A stretch of 8,420 bases of DNA from Thermoprotei archaeon (lineage in GTDB: Archaea > Thermoproteota > Thermoprotei_A > Marsarchaeales > UBA168), in NCBI GenBank assembly GCA_011055275.1, contig DSEZ01000124.1, forward strand, positions 1-8,420, in the 5' to 3' direction. Shown piece after piece: positions 5,808 through 8,420 of the stretch. The position numbers and the translations under genes are program-made. How positions within the stretch are numbered: position 1 is the first letter of the stretch; each line of letters starts with the position of its first letter. Under the pieces are notes generated by a model that saw only the letters and a program-made list of their open reading frames with translations, ran no database searches and was not told the DNA's origin.

Positions 5808-7118
5808 TCATTTTTTCTGGTGAAGAGCCATGCACAACGCGTCTAGGACTTTAATTGCCTCATCGAAATCCCGAAATAGAAGAACCACGTTCCCTTCTAT
5901 GCCAACGTTCGGTTCTTCCACGTACGCGTCTGCGAGCGCTCCGGTTTCCTCGATGAACCCAGCAAGTGGACAGAAAGGATCGTGGCCCTTTGTCTCGAGG
6001 GGATGTATTCCCGCGCGTTCCAGGGCAGCTACGATGTCGTCAGAAAGCCTTACGTTCAGGGCAAGGTTCTTGTTTAACCCCAAGCGCCTGACTTCATCAA
6101 GCACTTTAGCTACGTGCTTGGATGCGCCATAGGAGGGCCGCCCGGCGCGGATGCCCTTTTCGGCCCTAGTTATCCTGCCGTCAACCCCTGCGTATCCCTT
6201 TGGCGTCCAAAGCGCCACGTTCATTCCGACCTCAGGAATCAGCTGGGCGATGCAAGGAAGCCTAGACAGGCGCTTGATGAAAAATGAGTATGCGTTAAGG
6301 TACCTGTCATAGCTTGACGCAGGAAAGCCGTACTCTTCATAAGTGCTTCCTATTTGGGGCATGCTGAGCCGCTCACCTCCGACTCTCCCTAACTCCCAGA
6401 ACTTCATTCCCTTTGACCTGCATTTGCTCGCGAACTCCGAGGCGTAGTCATCGCGTACTACTGCCACAACGCAGCCATACGAGGGATCGCTAAGGCTTCT
6501 TACCTTCCTCAGCTCTTCCACAGCAGGTCCTTCCGTGAAGCCAAGGTCGCCGGTGACGTCGTAGATCGCCCTTTGAATTCCACCCTCCGAAACGTCATGA
6601 AGCGCCTTTACGTCCATGTGTACCAGTTCCTTCAAGATCGGCACGGGCGTCAACCTTCTCCAGTCAACTTCGACTTCTCCCTGCCCCGTTAACCAATCTA
6701 GCCACGCGGATTCTAAGAAGGGCTCACCAAGGAGGTAAAGCCTATCTCCCGGAGACGGGTCCTTTGCCTTTCTTATCCTCTTTCCCCAGGCCGTGACCGC
6801 GATAAGCGGCAACTCGATTCCCTCATAAGCCCCAGTATGCCCGCCGACTATCCTAATCCCAAAACTCCTCGCTTCCGCCCGTACAGCTTGAACAAGTTCT
6901 AATGCCTCCTCGGCCCTCCCTCCAGGCGGGAGCAGCACCTCATCAACGGCGTAAACCGGCTCCGCAAACGAGGAAAGAAGGTTACCGATGGCGTAAGAAA
7001 GAGAAAAGAAGGGAAGGGTATCCTTCGGCAAACCTATGGCAGGCGCGGTGGAAACCACAAGATCGCCGGCCTCGCCCGAATCCAGCGGCCAACCCTCAGG
7101 ACTCGCCTTTCCAAGCAT
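5808..7118 (-). CDS. Fusion of degenerate AIR-synthase-like domain with C-terminal ThiN (thiamine phosphate synthase-like) domain
   Basis: This 436-residue protein has two parts. Residues about 18-256 match the AIRS/HypE/ThiL/PurM superfamily: a VVST strand (21-24), the GGHTG turn (92-96), and HDVSEGGI (174-181) opening the C-terminal AIRS half. Residues about 280-428 match ThiN: VGMNVALW (297-304), GRI (314-316), YGASKHVA (330-337), ALNVR (353-357), and a closing IEGNVV strand. ThiN domains make thiamine monophosphate from HMP-PP and THZ-P, or sense thiamine compounds in regulators. The AIRS part starts late and lacks the N-terminal GDDAA-type segment. The Asp of the usual TTD is Ala25 and the usual ND is GN (45-46), so ATP/Mg chemistry may be lost. 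The ATG at 7118 is the only possible start, because the frame is closed seven codons upstream by the DUF362 stop. The 21-bp gap suggests co-transcription with DUF362. The domain calls are from motif recognition; function is unknown. Confidence 0.82.
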   Translation of the reverse strand: MLGKASPEGWPLDSGEAGDLVVSTAPAIGLPKDTLPFFSLSYAIGNLLSSFAEPVYAVDEVLLPPGGRAEEALELVQAVRAEARSFGIRIVGGHTGAYEGIELPLIAVTAWGKRIRKAKDPSPGDRLYLLGEPFLESAWLDWLTGQGEVEVDWRRLTPVPILKELVHMDVKALHDVSEGGIQRAIYDVTGDLGFTEGPAVEELRKVRSLSDPSYGCVVAVVRDDYASEFASKCRSKGMKFWELGRVGGERLSMPQIGSTYEEYGFPASSYDRYLNAYSFFIKRLSRLPCIAQLIPEVGMNVALWTPKGYAGVDGRITRAEKGIRAGRPSYGASKHVAKVLDEVRRLGLNKNLALNVRLSDDIVAALERAGIHPLETKGHDPFCPLAGFIEETGALADAYVEEPNVGIEGNVVLLFRDFDEAIKVLDALCMALHQKK

Positions 7119-7139
7119 GAATTTTTTAAACGGGAGCTG

Positions 7140-8036
7140 TTACGCCTTTTCGTTGCTGGCTTCGTTGTTGGCGAGCTCTGCCTTCCACGAAAGCTGATCG
7201 AGGTACGAGCGGTGCGGCGTGAACTTTGTAAACGTCCTTGAGAGGGGCTCACCCACCGGCACCACTTCGCCGGCGAGACCTTTTAAGAAGTAGAGATATC
7301 CGACGTCATCGGGATTAAAGCCCATTGCTGAGGCTACCAAGCGATCCAGCGCAGCGCAGTTACATGAGGCAAACACGTAACCCCATCTCTTAGCCCTGCC
7401 AGAAACCGGCCCATCTCCTTCCATGCCTTCGATGCCGTCGATAACTCCGCAGCAAGGACCCATGGCCGAAAAAAGCTTAGCTATATTACGATTTATGGCA
7501 AGGTAGCCCGCGTGCATGGAAGACTTGTACCCTTTCCTTATGGCTCCCATCACGAGGTTCTTCACGGTGAGCGTGACCACCACGGTATCGTGGGTCTTGG
7601 GGCGGACCGGAGATAGCTTCAGCACCGACCTGTCGAACATCACCGAGGGAATCGGGACTTCAAGGCTTCTCCCGCGCTGATCGTTCAGCTTCACGCTTCT
7701 CGCTTCCATGGAATCAAGGTCCACGAACTCAATGCTGGGAAACTCTTTCTTGAGCTCATAGTACCCGAAGTTCCTAAGCGCGTCCTCGAATCCACCCACC
7801 GCAGGCGACTCGGCCACAAGAACCTCGCTTGGATTAGAGAAATCGTACAGGAAGCGCAGCACACCGCGCACTGTCTCGACTGGAGTCGCGCTGAGCTTCA
7901 CCCTCGTGGACACGAAATTGGGCTTTATCAGAACTTTTCTCAAATCCCTTGGAAAGTCTTCGGCCAACAGCCTAAGCGCGGACCCAACCGCAAGCTCGTG
8001 ATCTTCAGCCCTCACCACGGACACGCGAGAAGCCAT
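7140..8036 (-). CDS. DUF362 domain-containing protein
   Basis: This 298-residue protein belongs to DUF362 (PF04015), a family of uncertain biochemical role, often near iron-sulfur or redox genes. Family marks in order: VLIKPNF (35-41), TPVETVRGVL (51-60), VAESPAVGGF (74-83), a KTH motif (147-149), VKNLVMG (158-164), MH (174-175), a Gly/Asp-rich DGIEGMEGDGPV (200-211), and ALD (229-231). There is no fused ferredoxin domain; two Cys pairs (C195/C196, C225/C227) could bind metal but are not a recognised cluster motif. The start is ATG 8036, because a TATA-like box lies 25 nt upstream and the family homology begins right after it. The longer open frame, to 8114, would overlap the preceding phosphatase gene and would start upstream of the promoter. 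It is followed at 21 bp by the AIRS-ThiN fusion gene, so the two may work in one pathway. Confidence 0.88.
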   Translation of the reverse strand: MASRVSVVRAEDHELAVGSALRLLAEDFPRDLRKVLIKPNFVSTRVKLSATPVETVRGVLRFLYDFSNPSEVLVAESPAVGGFEDALRNFGYYELKKEFPSIEFVDLDSMEARSVKLNDQRGRSLEVPIPSVMFDRSVLKLSPVRPKTHDTVVVTLTVKNLVMGAIRKGYKSSMHAGYLAINRNIAKLFSAMGPCCGVIDGIEGMEGDGPVSGRAKRWGYVFASCNCAALDRLVASAMGFNPDDVGYLYFLKGLAGEVVPVGEPLSRTFTKFTPHRSYLDQLSWKAELANNEASNEKA

Positions 8037-8055
8037 AACGCTATCTCTCCCAAGG

Positions 8056-8063
8056 TATTTTAA
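8056..8063 (-). promoter_or_regulatory. TATA-like box for the DUF362 / AIRS-ThiN unit
   Basis: The minus strand reads TTAAAATA, with its first A 25 nt before the A of the ATG at 8036, the same leaderless geometry as the other two promoters. The box overlaps the TAA stop codon (8060-8062) of the upstream phosphatase gene, so promoter and coding sequence share bases. Confidence 0.6.
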
Positions 8064-8420
8064 GGTGTGGGAACGCAGTTCAGGCTTATGAGTTGAGGGT
8101 CTGATGCCGGACATATTTCCACCGCCGTTATGGAACCGTTAAATATCCTTACCTTCCTTACTGATGGCCCCGTTATGCCGAGGGCCAGAGACACAACAGA
8201 CCTTATGGGTTCCAGATGGCTCACCACAACTATGGGGCCTGGCCCCCAATTCTCGCCCAGCGCCGATATCATCCTCTGCCTTATTGACATGAACTTTTCA
8301 ATGCCGTACTTGCTGGCCTCGTCGAAGTAATCCGTGTACCAATTGGGATCGGCTTTCGCAAATTCCTCGTAGTTCTTTCCTGCCAGCAAACCAAGCCTCG
8401 CTTCTCTGAGCCTCTCCTCC
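8060..8420 (-). CDS. Histidine phosphatase (phosphoglycerate mutase-like) family protein, C-terminal part
   Basis: Only the last 119 residues lie in the window; the frame is open to the right edge, so the N-terminal RHG catalytic motif lies outside. The visible part starts with EERLREARLGLLAGK, matching the LrE...G.weGk segment after the first catalytic region of the family, followed by an E (YEEF) typical of the acidic catalytic residue neighbourhood. The second catalytic His is in VVVSHLEPIRS, corresponding to SHg..iR. The family removes or transfers phosphate on sugars, nucleotides or cofactor intermediates in the cytoplasm. Without the N-terminus the substrate class (mutase, alpha-ribazole phosphatase, SixA-like and so on) cannot be assigned. 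The SHG glycine is replaced by Leu, a tolerated but less common change. Its stop codon lies inside the promoter of the next gene. Confidence 0.8.
   Translation of the reverse strand, partial: EERLREARLGLLAGKNYEEFAKADPNWYTDYFDEASKYGIEKFMSIRQRMISALGENWGPGPIVVVSHLEPIRSVVSLALGITGPSVRKVRIFNGSITAVEICPASDPQLISLNCVPTP

Noticed and set aside
5808..5816. A/T run as a terminator after the AIRS-ThiN gene.
   Set aside because: On the transcribed sense strand it is an A-run encoding the terminal Lys codons and the TGA, not a T-tract.
7122..7130. TTTAAAAAA on the minus strand as a promoter for the AIRS-ThiN gene.
   Set aside because: Its first A is only 9 nt from the sole possible start codon, so transcription would begin inside the coding sequence; an operon with DUF362 is simpler.
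8037..8114. A 26-codon longer N-terminus for the DUF362 protein.
   Set aside because: It would overlap the phosphatase coding end and begin upstream of a well-spaced TATA box; the extra residues show no family similarity.

Overview
The window looks like a densely packed archaeal chromosome segment, most likely from a thermophilic member of the Thermoproteota (Crenarchaeota-like). The evidence is indirect. Three genes have a TATA-like box whose first A lies 24-25 nt before the A of an ATG, which is the geometry of leaderless archaeal transcripts. Shine-Dalgarno motifs are nearly absent. The large solute-binding protein is rich in N-glycosylation sequons and anchored by a C-terminal membrane helix rather than a lipobox cysteine. 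One gene carries a ThiN domain, a family best known from archaea. I cannot name the species. All seven supported genes are on the minus strand, the gaps between them are under 50 bp, and I see no tRNA, rRNA, CRISPR array or transposase.

In transcription order (high to low coordinates): (1) the C-terminal part of a histidine phosphatase, entering at the right edge; (2) a DUF362 protein with its own leaderless promoter that overlaps the phosphatase stop codon; (3) 21 bp further on, an unusual two-domain protein in which a short, catalytically eroded AIR-synthase/HypE/ThiL-type domain is joined to a ThiN (thiamine phosphate synthase-like) domain; (4) a leaderless iron-type alcohol dehydrogenase with all four metal ligands present; (5) a new leaderless unit that starts with a small four-helix membrane protein of unknown function; (6) a large family 5 (peptide/nickel type) solute-binding protein with an Ig-like domain and a C-terminal anchor; (7) a cyclase/kynurenine-formamidase-family hydrolase; and (8) a DHA1-like MFS transporter that overlaps the hydrolase and runs off the left edge.

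Genes 5-8 form one probable operon: a surface binding protein, a metal-dependent amide/ester hydrolase and a secondary transporter, with no ABC permease or ATPase in view. This suggests recognition, movement and hydrolysis of one family of small compounds, but the substrate cannot be read from the sequence. Genes 2-3 form a second probable operon. It pairs a DUF362 protein with the AIRS-ThiN fusion, which is the most unusual item in the window.

The promoter geometry argues for shorter starts than the longest open frames for the alcohol dehydrogenase (ATG at 5777) and the DUF362 protein (ATG at 8036).
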